Shown: positions 52,603 to 61,360, counted from the stretch's first letter. The stretch: 64,000 nucleotides of DNA from JANWHQ01 sp963775275 (GCA_963775275.1 CAVZII010000004.1:226617-290616); one strand, 5' to 3'. Numbers and translations are program-made. Notes: a model not told the origin generated them from the sequence alone.

Positions 52603-54480
52603 GTGATCGCCGCCCTCGTCTCGGCCGGGTCGCTGTTCGCGGGCGTGCCCGACCTGCCCCCGATCACGCGCGCGCCGCAGGTGACCTATGTGGACCGGGC
52701 CGGGCGGGTGCTGGCGGTGCGGGGCGGCAAGGCGGCGCCGCCGGTGGACGTCGCCAGGCTGCCGCCCTATGTGCCCGCCGCCTTCGTCTCGATCGAGGAC
52801 CGCAGGTTCTGGGACCATCCCGGCTTCGACGCCATGGGCATGGCGCGCGCGCTGATGAGCGACCTGGCCAAGGGCCGCATGGCCGAGGGCGCCTCGACGA
52901 TCACCCAGCAGCTGGCGAGGAACCTGTTCCTCTCGGACCAGAAGACCATCGAGCGCAAGACCACCGAGCTGGTCTATGCGGTAGAGCTGGAGCAGAAGTA
53001 CTCCAAGCCGCAGATCCTCGGGCTCTACCTCAGCCGGGTCTATTTCGGGTCGGGCGCCTGGGGGCTGGAGGCCGCCTCGCGCCGGTTCTTCGGCAAGCCC
53101 GCGCGGCTCCTGACCATCCGCGAGGCGGCGGCCCTGGCGGCGGTGATGAAGTCGCCGGTGGAGTACAGCCCCATCGACCAGCCCGCGCGCTCGGCGGCGC
53201 GGACGAAGCTGGTGCTGGACGCCATGGTGGAGACCCGGGCCATCACCAAGGCCCAGCGCGCCAGGGCGCTGGCGAGCCCGCTGAAGGTGCAGCAGGCCGA
53301 CCCCGAGGCGCCGGCGCAGTACTTCGTGGACTGGATCGAGCAGCAGAGCCGCGGCGTCGTCGGCCAGCCCCGCGAGGACCTGGTGGTGACGACCACCCTG
53401 GACGAGCCGATGGAGCAGCGCGCGGCCCAGGCGCTGAGCCGCACCGTCGCCGCCGCCCGCGGCCAGGGCGTCGAGCAGGGCGCGCTGATGAGCGTGGACG
53501 GGGCCGGCCGCATCCGCGCCATGGTGGGCGGCGTCGACTACGTCTCGAGCCCCTATAACCGCGCGGTCCTGTCGCGCCGGCAGACGGGCTCGGCCTGGAA
53601 GCCCTTCGTCTATCTGACCGCGATGGAGGCGGGGCTGACGCCGGACACCCAGGCGGTGGACCAGCCGGTGACCATCGAAGGCTGGAGCCCCAGGAACTAC
53701 GAGGACGGGTTCCTGGGCCAGATCACGCTGCAGCAGGCGCTGGCGCATTCGATCAACACGGTGGCCGCGGTGCTGGCCGACCAGGTGGGCCGCGACAAGG
53801 TGGCCGCGACGGCCAGGCGGCTCGGCGTGACCTCGCAGATCGGGACCGAGCCGGCGATGGCGCTGGGCGACACGGCGGTCACGCCCTTCGACATGGCCGG
53901 GGCCTACGCCGCGTTCGCCAACGGCGGCGTGCGCGCGCAGCCCTACGGCGTGGACGAGATCCGCACCGCGAGCGGGCGCGTGCTGTGGCGCAGGACCGCC
54001 GGCGCGCCCGAGCAGGTGATCCAGAACCCGCCGCTCGGCGAGATGAACCAGATGCTGCGCGAGGTGGTCGCCGAGGGCACCGGGACCCGCGCCCAGATCG
54101 CCGGGCGCGACGTGGCGGGCAAGACGGGGACGACCTCGGACTACCGGGACGCCTGGTTCGCCGGCTATTCGGGCGGGATCGCGACCGTGGTGTGGATGGG
54201 CCGGGACGACAACCAGCCGATGCGGGGCGTGACCGGCGGGACCTACCCCGCCGAGGCCTGGCGCAGCTTCATGGTCGCGGCGATCCCGGCGATGGGCGCG
54301 GGGGCGATCCCCGCCGGGCCCGCGCCGGTCGCGCTGCCGGCGCCGCCGCAGATCGCGCCGGTCCAGCCGACGACGCCCACGGCCCCTGCCGAGGGGATCG
54401 AGAGGTCGCTGGACGAGCTGCTGAACGGGGCCGAGAGCCGGCCCGGGATCACGCCGCAGCCGAACGACCCGCCGTACTGA
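52603..54480 (+). CDS. Bifunctional penicillin-binding protein (PBP1 class: glycosyltransferase 51 plus transpeptidase)
   Basis: 625 residues from a GTG start. GT51 motifs: SIEDRRFWDHPGFDAMG (catalytic Glu), GASTITQQLARNLFLS and RKTTELVYAVELEQKYSKPQILGLYLSRVYFG. Transpeptidase motifs: GSAWKPF (SxxK), HSIN (SxN) and GKTGTTSDYRDAWFAGYSG (KTG). It builds and cross-links peptidoglycan in the periplasm. The N-terminus (LVSAGSLFAGVPDLPP) is short and a weak membrane anchor for this class, so part of it may be missing. The C-terminus is a Pro-rich tail ending ITPQPNDPPY, whose coding bases are repeated at 55108. Confidence 0.92.
   Translation: MIAALVSAGSLFAGVPDLPPITRAPQVTYVDRAGRVLAVRGGKAAPPVDVARLPPYVPAAFVSIEDRRFWDHPGFDAMGMARALMSDLAKGRMAEGASTITQQLARNLFLSDQKTIERKTTELVYAVELEQKYSKPQILGLYLSRVYFGSGAWGLEAASRRFFGKPARLLTIREAAALAAVMKSPVEYSPIDQPARSAARTKLVLDAMVETRAITKAQRARALASPLKVQQADPEAPAQYFVDWIEQQSRGVVGQPREDLVVTTTLDEPMEQRAAQALSRTVAAARGQGVEQGALMSVDGAGRIRAMVGGVDYVSSPYNRAVLSRRQTGSAWKPFVYLTAMEAGLTPDTQAVDQPVTIEGWSPRNYEDGFLGQITLQQALAHSINTVAAVLADQVGRDKVAATARRLGVTSQIGTEPAMALGDTAVTPFDMAGAYAAFANGGVRAQPYGVDEIRTASGRVLWRRTAGAPEQVIQNPPLGEMNQMLREVVAEGTGTRAQIAGRDVAGKTGTTSDYRDAWFAGYSGGIATVVWMGRDDNQPMRGVTGGTYPAEAWRSFMVAAIPAMGAGAIPAGPAPVALPAPPQIAPVQPTTPTAPAEGIERSLDELLNGAESRPGITPQPNDPPY
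54447..54480 (+). repeat. 34-bp direct repeat, left copy (PBP 3' end)
   Basis: The last 34 bases of the PBP gene, including its TGA stop, are repeated exactly and in the same orientation at 55108-55141, 661 bases downstream. The parDE genes lie between the copies. Confidence 0.9.
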
Positions 54481-54533
54481 GGCCGCCGATAACTGTTATC
54501 GGCCGACGGGCGTCCCATGGTAGGCTCCCGGCC

Positions 54534-54794
54534 ATGGCAAGCAGCGTCGATCTCGGCAAGCAGCTCGAGGGGGTCGTCAGCAGGCTCGTGGAGTCGGGCC
54601 GCTACAACTCCCGCAGCGAAGTCCTGCGCGAGGGCGTGCGGCTGATCCACGAACGCGAAGTCCGCCTGGCGGCGCTCGACGCCTCGATCCGCCGCGGGCT
54701 GGCCGACGCCGATGCCGGGCGCGTCCATGAGCTGGACGCCGCGGAAGAGGCGCTGGGCGCGACAATCGAAGCGGCGGCGAGCCGCAGGCGGTGA
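54534..54794 (+). CDS. parD: ParD-like antitoxin (ribbon-helix-helix)
   Basis: 86 residues. SSVDLGKQLEGVVSRLVESGRYNSRSEVLREGVRLIHEREVRL is the ParD/CopG ribbon-helix-helix pattern with the RYNSRSEVLREGVR helix. The C-terminal acidic helix (RRGLADADAGRVHELDAAEEALG) would wrap the toxin. It should bind and neutralise ParE and repress its own promoter. Its TGA overlaps the GTG of parE (GTGA), the usual order of type II pairs. Confidence 0.92.
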   Translation: MASSVDLGKQLEGVVSRLVESGRYNSRSEVLREGVRLIHEREVRLAALDASIRRGLADADAGRVHELDAAEEALGATIEAAASRRR

Positions 54795-55090
54795 AGGTCG
54801 TCCTGACGGACGAGGCCCTCGCCGACCTCCAGCAGATCGCGGACTACATCGCCGAGGACAATCCTGAACGCGCCCGAACCTTCGTCGCCGAGCTCATCGA
54901 GAGGGCCCGCGAGATCGGGGAGCGACCGCTCGCCTACCCGCTCGTCCCTCGATACGAGACCCTGGGCGTGCGGCGGCGCGTGCATCGCGCCTACCTGATC
55001 TTCTATCGCGCCGAAGCGGAGCGGGTGACGATCCTGCACGTGCTCCACGGCGCGCGCGACTACGAAGCGCTGCTGTTCGGGGACGAGTGA
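54791..55090 (+). CDS. parE: ParE-like toxin (RelE/ParE fold)
   Basis: 99 residues from a GTG start overlapping the antitoxin stop. LTDEALADLQQIADYIAEDNPERARTFVAELIERAREIGERP and the C-terminal sheet RRRVHRAYLIFYRAEAERVTILHVLHGARDYEALL match the ParE superfamily, which poisons DNA gyrase (ParE proper) or cleaves mRNA (RelE). The conserved end VLHGARDYE is typical ParE. The toxin looks intact and full length, so it needs its neighbour to be tolerated. Confidence 0.92.
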   Translation: MKVVLTDEALADLQQIADYIAEDNPERARTFVAELIERAREIGERPLAYPLVPRYETLGVRRRVHRAYLIFYRAEAERVTILHVLHGARDYEALLFGDE

Positions 55091-55107
55091 CGCACGGCTG
55101 CGCCGGA

Positions 55108-55141
55108 GATCACGCCGCAGCCGAACGACCCGCCGTACTGA
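55108..55141 (+). repeat. 34-bp direct repeat, right copy
   Basis: Exact repeat of 54447-54480. It starts 17 bases after the parE stop and is not part of any gene here. Together the two copies frame the 627-base parDE module. Confidence 0.9.
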
Positions 55142-55254
55142 CGCGGGCTGCGGCGAAGCCGGAGATCCCGGATCGGCCTGCGGCCGTCCGGGATGACGAG
55201 ATCATATGGGCGGCGACGTCGCCGGATCGGGCGGACTCGGGTAGGCTCCGGCCG

Positions 55255-55956
55255 ATGGCCATCGCCTTCTCGCACTTCGACAAGCGCGGCTATCGGACGC
55301 TGGGCGCCCGGGAGGGCTACGGCGCCTGGGCGCCGACCTATGAGGCCACGGTGCTGGACCTCATGGACATCCGCCTATTCGAGCGGCTGACGCGCGTGGA
55401 CTGGGGCGCGGCTTCGAACGTGACGGACCTGGCCTGCGGCACCGGCCGCATCGGCGTGTGGCTGCGGTCCAAAGGCGTGGGCCGGCTGACCGGCGTGGAC
55501 TTCACCCGGGAGATGCTGGAGCTGGCCGTCGCCAAGGGCGCCTATGACGAGCTGAGGACCGCCGACGTGGCGGCGACGGGGCTGGCGGCCGGCGCCTACG
55601 ACCTCGTGGTCCAGAGCCTCGCGGACGAGCATTTCGCGACGCTGGAGCCGTTCTACGCCGAGGCGGCGCGGCTCACGGCGCCCGGCGGCAGACTCGCGCT
55701 GGCGGGCTACCACCCACACTTCGCCATGCAGGGCATGCCCACCCACTTCAACAGCGCTTCGGGCGAGCCGCTGGCGGTGGAGACCCACGTGCACCTGCTG
55801 AGCGATCAGGTGGCGGCCGGCCTCGGCGCCGGGCTTCAGCTGATCGAGATGGTCGAGGGGCTGGTGGACGAGGACTGGATCGCCGCCAAGCCCAAGTGGG
55901 CGGCGCTGCGGCGCCACCCCGTCAGCTTCGCCATGGTCTGGGCCCGGCCAGGCTGA
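55255..55956 (+). CDS. Class I SAM-dependent methyltransferase
   Basis: 233 residues from ATG 55255. Motif I VTDLACGTGRIGVWLRSKGVGRLTGVDFTREMLELA gives the nucleotide-binding GxG and the acidic residue of strand 2; motif IV is AYDLVVQSLADEHF, and PGGRLALAGYHPHF is the post-IV region. It methylates a small molecule or natural product; the substrate is unknown. The N-terminal YRTLGAREGYGAWAPTYEATV is the cap helix common to UbiE/menG-like enzymes. Confidence 0.88.
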   Translation: MAIAFSHFDKRGYRTLGAREGYGAWAPTYEATVLDLMDIRLFERLTRVDWGAASNVTDLACGTGRIGVWLRSKGVGRLTGVDFTREMLELAVAKGAYDELRTADVAATGLAAGAYDLVVQSLADEHFATLEPFYAEAARLTAPGGRLALAGYHPHFAMQGMPTHFNSASGEPLAVETHVHLLSDQVAAGLGAGLQLIEMVEGLVDEDWIAAKPKWAALRRHPVSFAMVWARPG

Positions 55957-55969
55957 GGCCGGCGGCCGG

Positions 55970-56194
55970 TCAGTTCAGCGTCCGGCTGGCGCCTTGCGGC
56001 CATGCCGGGAAACGGGCGACGTGGCGGTCCTGCTGCCAGATGTCGATCTCGAGGGGATGCTCCAGCTCGCCGGCGCGGTCGATCGCCTCGTCATCATGGG
56101 CGCAGTCCATCGTCAGTTCCGTCAGCACCGAACCGTCTTCTGCAAGGAGGCTGATCCTGTAGGGCGCCAAAGCTGACAATCCGACCGTTCTCAT
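55970..56194 (-). CDS. Small conserved hypothetical protein, 74 residues
   Basis: It reads YRISLLAEDGSVLTELTMDCAHDDEAIDRAGELEHPLEIDIWQQDRHVARFP. This is the beta-hairpin, acidic helix, IDIWQxDRxVARF pattern of a short family common in Caulobacterales and Rhizobiales, usually 70-80 residues, of unknown role. It is soluble and acidic. It overlaps no other gene and ends 13 bases from the methyltransferase stop, convergent to it. Confidence 0.65.
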   Translation of the reverse strand: MRTVGLSALAPYRISLLAEDGSVLTELTMDCAHDDEAIDRAGELEHPLEIDIWQQDRHVARFPAWPQGASRTLN

Positions 56195-56295
56195 CGCTTG
56201 CGGACCGTGACGGATTCAAGGCGCCTCCACCTTGATCCAGCGCAATGGGACCGGCCGGGACATTGTGCGGGGAGCTCACATTCCTCGGCGACCGC

Positions 56296-58167
56296 TCACG
56301 GCTGTTGAGCGTGATCGGCCCCGCCCTGGCCACGGACCTGGCGCGGGTCGCCCTTGCCCGGATGGCTCTCCTTGTCGTCGGCGCCCTTCTGGGCCTTGCG
56401 CTTGGCCTCCGCCTGTTGCTGAGCGCGGGCCCTGATCTGGGCCTCCAGCTTGGCTTTCGCCTGCTGCAGCGCCAGCTCGTGCGCCTTGGCCGCGGCCTGC
56501 TGTTTGGCGAGCTCGGCCTGGCGCTGCCTCTCCTGCGCCTGCTGCTGGGCCAGCTGATCAGCATGGGCCTTGGCCTGCATCTGCTGTTGCGCCTGCGCCT
56601 GCGCCTGGCGCTGCGCCTGCTGGGCCTTCTCGCGCGCCTGCTGCTGGGCCTGGGCCCGCTGTCGAGCAAGCCCCTGGGCGCGCGCCTGGGCCTCGGCCTG
56701 TTGTTTGGCCAGCTGCGCGGCCTTGGCCTTCGCCTGAGCCTGCTGCCTGGCGAGCTGGTCGGCGCGGGCCTTGGCCTGGGCCTGGCGCTGCGCGAGCTCC
56801 TGCTGATGCTGGCGCTCGCGCGCCTGCTGCTGGGCCTGCTGCCTGGCTTGGGCCGCTTGCTTCTGCTGGGCCTGCTGCCTGGCCTGGGCCGCTTGCTTCT
56901 GCTGGGCCTGCTGCCTGGCCTGGGCCGCCTGCTTCTGCTGGGCCTGCTGCTGGGCTTGTTGCCTCTGCTGAGCCTGCTGCTGGGCCTGGCGCTGCTGCTG
57001 GGCCTGCTGCCTCTGCTGAGCTTGCTGCTGGGCCTGGCGCTGTTGCTGAGCCTGCTGCCTCTGCTGAGCTTGCTGCTGGGCCTGGCGCTGTTGCTGGGCC
57101 TGCTGCCTCTGCTGAGCTTGCTGCTGGGCTTGCCTCTGCTGAGCTTGCTGCTGGGCCTGGCGCTGCTGCTGGGCCCGTTGCTGGGCCTGAGCCTGCTGGT
57201 CCGCCGCGGCCTGCTGGCGATCCTGCGCCCGGCCCTGGCCGCGGTCCTGGCGGTGCTGGTCGGGTCCGCCTTGGTCGGCGCCGCCACCGGGCCGCCCCCG
57301 GTCCTTGGCCAGCTCGGCCTCCTGGCGCGCCCGGCTCCAGTCGCGCGCGGCCTGCTGGGCATCGTTGACGCGCTGGGCGAAGCGGGCCGCCTGGGCGTCG
57401 CGACGCACCGCCTCGTCCGCCCAGCGCGCCTGTTGCTCCTGGCGGTGACGATCGTGGTAGGCCAGCCAGTCCTGGTCATTGCTCTGATCGCGCGACCAGT
57501 CGGCCTGGTCGGACCGGATCCGCTCGCGCCCGCTCTTCCAGTTGTCGAGATCCGCCGGCTCGTGGCGGCGCCGGCTCGCCGCGTCATGCAGCGCCCGCGC
57601 GCGGGCGAGGTAGCGGCCGGCGAGGTCGGCTCGGCGCTGGACCTCGTCGGGGGGCAGTGGGCGGCCATGGAAGTCGTAGACCCCCACCAGCGCGTCGCCA
57701 TCGAAGCCATAGGCGTAGTCGGGGCCGCGAACCAGGAAGGGATAGTCGGTGTCCGGCCGGTAGTAGTAGTAGCGCTCGCCGTCCGGCGTCGGCTCGGCCA
57801 CCCGGACCCAGCCGTCGTCGGTGCGCCAGTACCAGGGCCGCACGCCGCTATCGAAACCGATCACGAAGTCCGGCGGCGCGTCGGCAAAGACGCCGTTCAG
57901 GGCGTAGGCCCGCTCAAGATCCGCATAACCGCCGTCGGGCGGCCCGTAGCGGTGGTACCGCGCCGGAGGGGCGGGCGGCAGGGCATGGACCGCGGGCGCC
58001 GGCGCGCTCGACGGGGCCGGGGTGTCGCTGACCGCCAGGGCCGCCAGGGGCTCCGGCGCGTTCACGGCCTGGGCGGGCTGGCCCGAGCGGTTGCAGCCGG
58101 CAAGGCCGAGCGCGGCGGCGAGGGCGAGGGCCGAAGCCGCCGAGACGAGGATCGGATGGCGTTTCAT
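56296..58167 (-). CDS. Lipoprotein with a long Gln/Ala-rich repeat region
   Basis: 623 residues. It starts with a lipoprotein signal: LVSAASALALAAALGLAGCNRSG (lipobox LAGC). Residues about 70-200 are Tyr/Trp/Pro-rich (RYHRYGPPDGGYADLERAYAL, GVRPWYWRTDDGWVRVAEPTPDG) and look like a small globular domain. From about 320 to 600 the chain is almost only Gln, Ala, Arg, Lys (QAQQQRQAQQQAQQR units). This would be a long alpha-helical or coiled-coil rod in the periplasm, spanning toward the wall. Length may differ between strains because the DNA repeats can slip. Confidence 0.8.
   Translation of the reverse strand: MKRHPILVSAASALALAAALGLAGCNRSGQPAQAVNAPEPLAALAVSDTPAPSSAPAPAVHALPPAPPARYHRYGPPDGGYADLERAYALNGVFADAPPDFVIGFDSGVRPWYWRTDDGWVRVAEPTPDGERYYYYRPDTDYPFLVRGPDYAYGFDGDALVGVYDFHGRPLPPDEVQRRADLAGRYLARARALHDAASRRRHEPADLDNWKSGRERIRSDQADWSRDQSNDQDWLAYHDRHRQEQQARWADEAVRRDAQAARFAQRVNDAQQAARDWSRARQEAELAKDRGRPGGGADQGGPDQHRQDRGQGRAQDRQQAAADQQAQAQQRAQQQRQAQQQAQQRQAQQQAQQRQQAQQQRQAQQQAQQRQQAQQQRQAQQQAQQRQQAQQQRQAQQQAQQRQQAQQQAQQKQAAQARQQAQQKQAAQARQQAQQKQAAQARQQAQQQARERQHQQELAQRQAQAKARADQLARQQAQAKAKAAQLAKQQAEAQARAQGLARQRAQAQQQAREKAQQAQRQAQAQAQQQMQAKAHADQLAQQQAQERQRQAELAKQQAAAKAHELALQQAKAKLEAQIRARAQQQAEAKRKAQKGADDKESHPGKGDPRQVRGQGGADHAQQP
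56440..57210 (+). repeat. Tandem-like CTGCTG/GGCCTG low-complexity DNA
   Basis: Degenerate repeats of CTGCTGGGCCTGCTG type on the plus strand, coding for the Gln/Ala region of the minus-strand lipoprotein. Units of 15-45 bases recur with small changes (for example around 56850-56950 and 57000-57130, where 60-base blocks repeat). Such DNA is prone to slippage and to assembly collapse. Confidence 0.85.
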
Positions 58168-58389
58168 GGGCACACAAAGCCTGAGCCGGGCCGATGTTCC
58201 AAAGCGCGCGGGGCGCGTGGAGGCGGATGACGGCATGGGACTCTCCTGTCCAGGGTCACTGGGGATTTCGCGCACAGTTATCGCCGCGCGGCCCTGAACA
58301 CCCGGACAAACGGCCGTTGGGCGAGGTTCATGTAGACCAGACCGGCTCCTGCCGCGTCGACTGCGGCCGCGGCGGCGGTGCGCGTCCCG

Positions 58390-58854
58390 TCACCCCAGGA
58401 ACACGATCCGGCGATTCTCCTTGCGGGCCCGCACGCGCGACATCAGCTCGGCGTACTCGGGCCGGTTCCTCATCTGCTCACGTGTTCCCTCGATGTAGAT
58501 GGTCTCGTCCATATGCTTGAAGAGCAGGTTCGCCGACCACTTGTGGCCGGTGAAGAGCGTATCGAGGATGCTGTTCAGCACGCCGCCCGGCACGTCGAGC
58601 AGGGTGTCCACGGCCAGGTAGGCGGCCATCTGGATCAGCACGCCGACGGAGGCGCGGGCGCGGATCCCCTCGAAGATCAGGGCGCCGCCGGCGACGGCGC
58701 TGTAGAAGACGCCGAGCCCAGGCACGGCGGCCAGGAGGCCGTCGAGCCCGATCCCCACCGGGCCGATGCCGACGATGCGGTCCGAGATCCGCACGATCCG
58801 GTCGACGCCCAGGCGGATGTTGTGCAGGTCGGCGTGGGAGCGGGCGAGCAGCAT
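58390..58854 (-). CDS. DUF4112 family membrane-associated protein
   Basis: 154 residues from ATG 58854. The DUF4112 core is visible: VDRIVRISDRIVGIGPVGIGLDGLLAAVPGLGVFYSAVAGGALIFEGIRARAS and VGVLIQMAAYLAVDTLLDVPGGVLNSILDTLFTGHKWSANLLFKHMDETIYI. Two hydrophobic segments make it likely membrane-associated. The function is unknown. In Caulobacterales-type genomes it usually stands alone, as here. Confidence 0.88.
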   Translation of the reverse strand: MLLARSHADLHNIRLGVDRIVRISDRIVGIGPVGIGLDGLLAAVPGLGVFYSAVAGGALIFEGIRARASVGVLIQMAAYLAVDTLLDVPGGVLNSILDTLFTGHKWSANLLFKHMDETIYIEGTREQMRNRPEYAELMSRVRARKENRRIVFLG

Positions 58855-59044
58855 CCGGCGGGCTCCTGGAGCGACGCCGTCGGCCGGCCGAGCGCTCAAG
58901 CTTGACGCCAAGCTGCAACGGCGCGCGGCGCGATGCAATCGCACCGGCCGCAAGGGGCGAGCCCGGCCCGGCGGCAGGCGGGTTTGTCGACGGGCGCCGC
59001 GCGGGCTATGGACCGCCAAAGGGCGATCGGCAGGGAGACCGGCG

Positions 59045-59914
59045 ATGAAGTTCATCACCTTCGAGCGGAACGGCGAGGCGCGGCCCGGGGCCTGGCTCGG
59101 GGATGGCGGGATCCTCGACCTGTCGGACGTGGCCGACGACCTGGTCGGCTTCATCCAGGGCGGGGACGCGGCCATGGCCGAAGCGCGGCGGATGGCGGCG
59201 GCCGGCGTGCCGGTGATCCCGGCCGAGGGCGCGCGGCTGCTGGCGCCGATCCCGCGGCCGCGCAAGAACGTCTTCTGCGTCGGGCGCAACTACGTCGAGC
59301 ACGTGGCCGAGGGCGCGCGGGCGATGGGGACCCAGCAGAAGCTCCCGGAGGTCCCGCAGTTCTTCACCAAGGCCCCCACGACGGTGAACGCGCCGGGCGA
59401 GCCGGTGAGGCTGGACCCGGGCCTGACGCGGCTGCTCGACTACGAGGTCGAGCTGGCGGTGGTGATCGGCCGGACCGGCCGCGACATCCCCAAGGCGCGC
59501 GCCTATGAGCACGTGTTCGGCTACACCATCGCCAACGACGTCACCGCGAGGGACCTGCAGCGCCGGCATGACCAGTGGTTCAAGGGCAAGTCGCTCGACA
59601 CCACCTTGCCGCTCGGCCCCTGGATCGTCGACGCGGAGGAGATCGGCGATCCGACCACGCTGGAGCTGAGCCTGACGGTGAACGGGCAGGAGCGCCAGCG
59701 CGCCACCGCCTCGATGATGATCTTCGACATCCCGGCCATCATCGCCTCGCTGTCGGCGGGGCTGACCCTGGAGGCCGGCGACGTGATCGCCACGGGCACC
59801 CCCTCGGGAGTCGGCTTCGCCATGGACCCGCCCCAGGGGCTGAAGGACGGCGACGTGGTGGTCGCCACGATCGACCGGATCGGCGAGCTGGTGAGCCCGA
59901 TCAAGGCGGTGTGA
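59045..59914 (+). CDS. Fumarylacetoacetate hydrolase family protein
   Basis: 289 residues. NVFCVGRNYVEHVAEGA and PTTVNAPGEPVRL open the fold. The metal-binding Glu/Asp residues are in LDYEVELAVVIGRTGRDI, and the loop GYTIANDVTARDLQRRHDQWFKGKSLDTTLPLGPWIV is typical of the FahA/HpcE/acylpyruvase group, as is GDVIATGTPSGVGFAM. Members cleave C-C bonds of 1,3-dicarbonyl compounds or isomerise ring-fission products in aromatic catabolism. The exact reaction is not assignable. GGGAGACC lies before the ATG. Confidence 0.9.
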   Translation: MKFITFERNGEARPGAWLGDGGILDLSDVADDLVGFIQGGDAAMAEARRMAAAGVPVIPAEGARLLAPIPRPRKNVFCVGRNYVEHVAEGARAMGTQQKLPEVPQFFTKAPTTVNAPGEPVRLDPGLTRLLDYEVELAVVIGRTGRDIPKARAYEHVFGYTIANDVTARDLQRRHDQWFKGKSLDTTLPLGPWIVDAEEIGDPTTLELSLTVNGQERQRATASMMIFDIPAIIASLSAGLTLEAGDVIATGTPSGVGFAMDPPQGLKDGDVVVATIDRIGELVSPIKAV

Positions 59915-59919
59915 GAGGA

Positions 59920-61242
59920 TTATTCCTGGTTTGTTTTCGCCGCGTCGCCTCCACCGTGGCATGATCTGATGGTCGTTGGAGGTGTGGTTTCGCGAGCCCC
60001 GCCCGCCGACGACACCCCTTCGCGTGCATCGTCATCCCGGAAAGCCGCGCAGCGGCTTTCCGGGATGACGTCCGACAGGGAGGACCGGGCGGGAGCTAGG
60101 CCGCCGCGCGGCCGGCGGCCGGCGGCCGGGCCTGCGAGGATCGGCTCGAACAGGTGGCGGGCCAAGTGGCGGACCACGTCGACGACGACCCCGTCGCCGG
60201 TCAGGTGATAGGCCTCGTTGTAGTTGGCGGGCAGCGGATAGTCGTCGGGCAGGCCCATCAGCCGGGCGGTTTCGCGCGCCGAGATCAGGCGCGAGCGGAC
60301 CTGGTCGCCTTCGACCGTCAGGATGATCTGGCGGCTGGAGCCGCCGGCGGGGGTGCGCAGGCACCCGGCGATGTCGTCGAAGCGGACCTCTGCGCGCTGG
60401 CGCCGCTCGCCGGAGGGATCGGTCCGCGTGCGGCGGTAGACGCAGCCCGCCCGCCGCCGGCCCGAACGGATGGCCTCCTCCAGTTTGGCCCGGTTGGCCG
60501 GAGCCATCAGGGAGATCAGCCGCAGGGTCTGGTCCGGCCCATGCCAGGAGACGGCCGCATCGTCCTCCAGGATGTCGGTCAGGGCCGAGTTGCGGAGGGG
60601 CGGCGCGGGCAGGCGCCACCAGAGCATGGCGCGACGGCTGGCCGGCGAGAGGCGGGCGACCGCGTCGACGACGCCGCGGGTGTGGAATGGCGGCTGGGCC
60701 CCGGGCGCCAGGAGCGCCGGGTCGATGTCGGTCCCGGCGCGCACGCCGATCACGAACAGGCGCGGGCGCGACTGGGGAACGAAGGCCCCGGCGTCGATCA
60801 CCAGGGCGCCCCAGCGGTAGCCCGCCTGGGCGAACGTCCGGCAGATGGCCTCGAAATCACGTCCGCTGTGGGAGGTGAGCGTCCCAAGGACATTCTCGAC
60901 CGCCACGATGGGCGGGGCGCGACCGTCGCGGTCCAGGCCCCGGATCACCTCCCAGAAGGGATAGAAGGTCCCCGAGCGCTCGCCGCCCAGGCCCGCGCCC
61001 GCGCCTGCCAGCGACAGGTCCTGGCAGGGGAACGAGCCCCAGACCAGGTCCGGCCGACCGGGGAGCCGCTCGGCCCTCACCTCTCGCACGTCACCGACGA
61101 AGAGCTCCTGACCGCCGAAGCGCGCCCGATAGGCCGCGCCCTTCCTGGTGTCGATGTCGTTGGCGAAGAGGCAGGTCCAGCCCGGTCCCAGGCCTTCGCG
61201 GACCATGCCGGCGCCGGCGAAGAACTCACAGAAGCTAGCCAC
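59920..61242 (-). CDS. C5-cytosine DNA methyltransferase, orphan
   Basis: 440 residues. Motif I CEFFAGAGMVREGL, motif IV with the nucleophile WGSFPCQDLSLAG, motif VI VAVENV, motif VIII QSRPRLFVIG, motif IX ARETARLMGLPDDYP and motif X YHLTGDGVVVDVVRHL are all in order. It transfers methyl from SAM to C5 of cytosine in a short target. No restriction enzyme or vsr gene lies nearby. The last 60 residues beyond motif X are encoded over a 41-bp palindromic repeat (60030-60070), which probably replaced the native 3' end. Confidence 0.92.
   Translation of the reverse strand: MASFCEFFAGAGMVREGLGPGWTCLFANDIDTRKGAAYRARFGGQELFVGDVREVRAERLPGRPDLVWGSFPCQDLSLAGAGAGLGGERSGTFYPFWEVIRGLDRDGRAPPIVAVENVLGTLTSHSGRDFEAICRTFAQAGYRWGALVIDAGAFVPQSRPRLFVIGVRAGTDIDPALLAPGAQPPFHTRGVVDAVARLSPASRRAMLWWRLPAPPLRNSALTDILEDDAAVSWHGPDQTLRLISLMAPANRAKLEEAIRSGRRRAGCVYRRTRTDPSGERRQRAEVRFDDIAGCLRTPAGGSSRQIILTVEGDQVRSRLISARETARLMGLPDDYPLPANYNEAYHLTGDGVVVDVVRHLARHLFEPILAGPAAGRRPRGGLAPARSSLSDVIPESRCAAFRDDDAREGVSSAGGARETTPPTTIRSCHGGGDAAKTNQE
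60030..60070. repeat. 41-bp perfect hairpin inside the methyltransferase 3' end
   Basis: CGTCATCCCGGAAAGCCGC, a three-base loop, then the exact inverse GCGGCTTTCCGGGATGACG. This is the form of dispersed alphaproteobacterial intergenic hairpins. It is inside the annotated open frame of the C5 methyltransferase but beyond its last motif. Confidence 0.8.
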
Positions 61243-61360
61243 GGCGGCTTATCCGGCCCCTGCGCCCACAGGTTAGCCTGGGCTTGCGGTTCACGGGGCT
61301 CAGAGCGGGTGGCGAATCGGCCATGACGTCACGCTGACGCCGGCTGGCGGCCAATTCAAC

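Noticed and set aside
56440..57210. CRISPR array
   Set aside because: The repeats have no unique spacers of constant length and are in frame as Gln/Ala codons of a lipoprotein; no cas genes are present.
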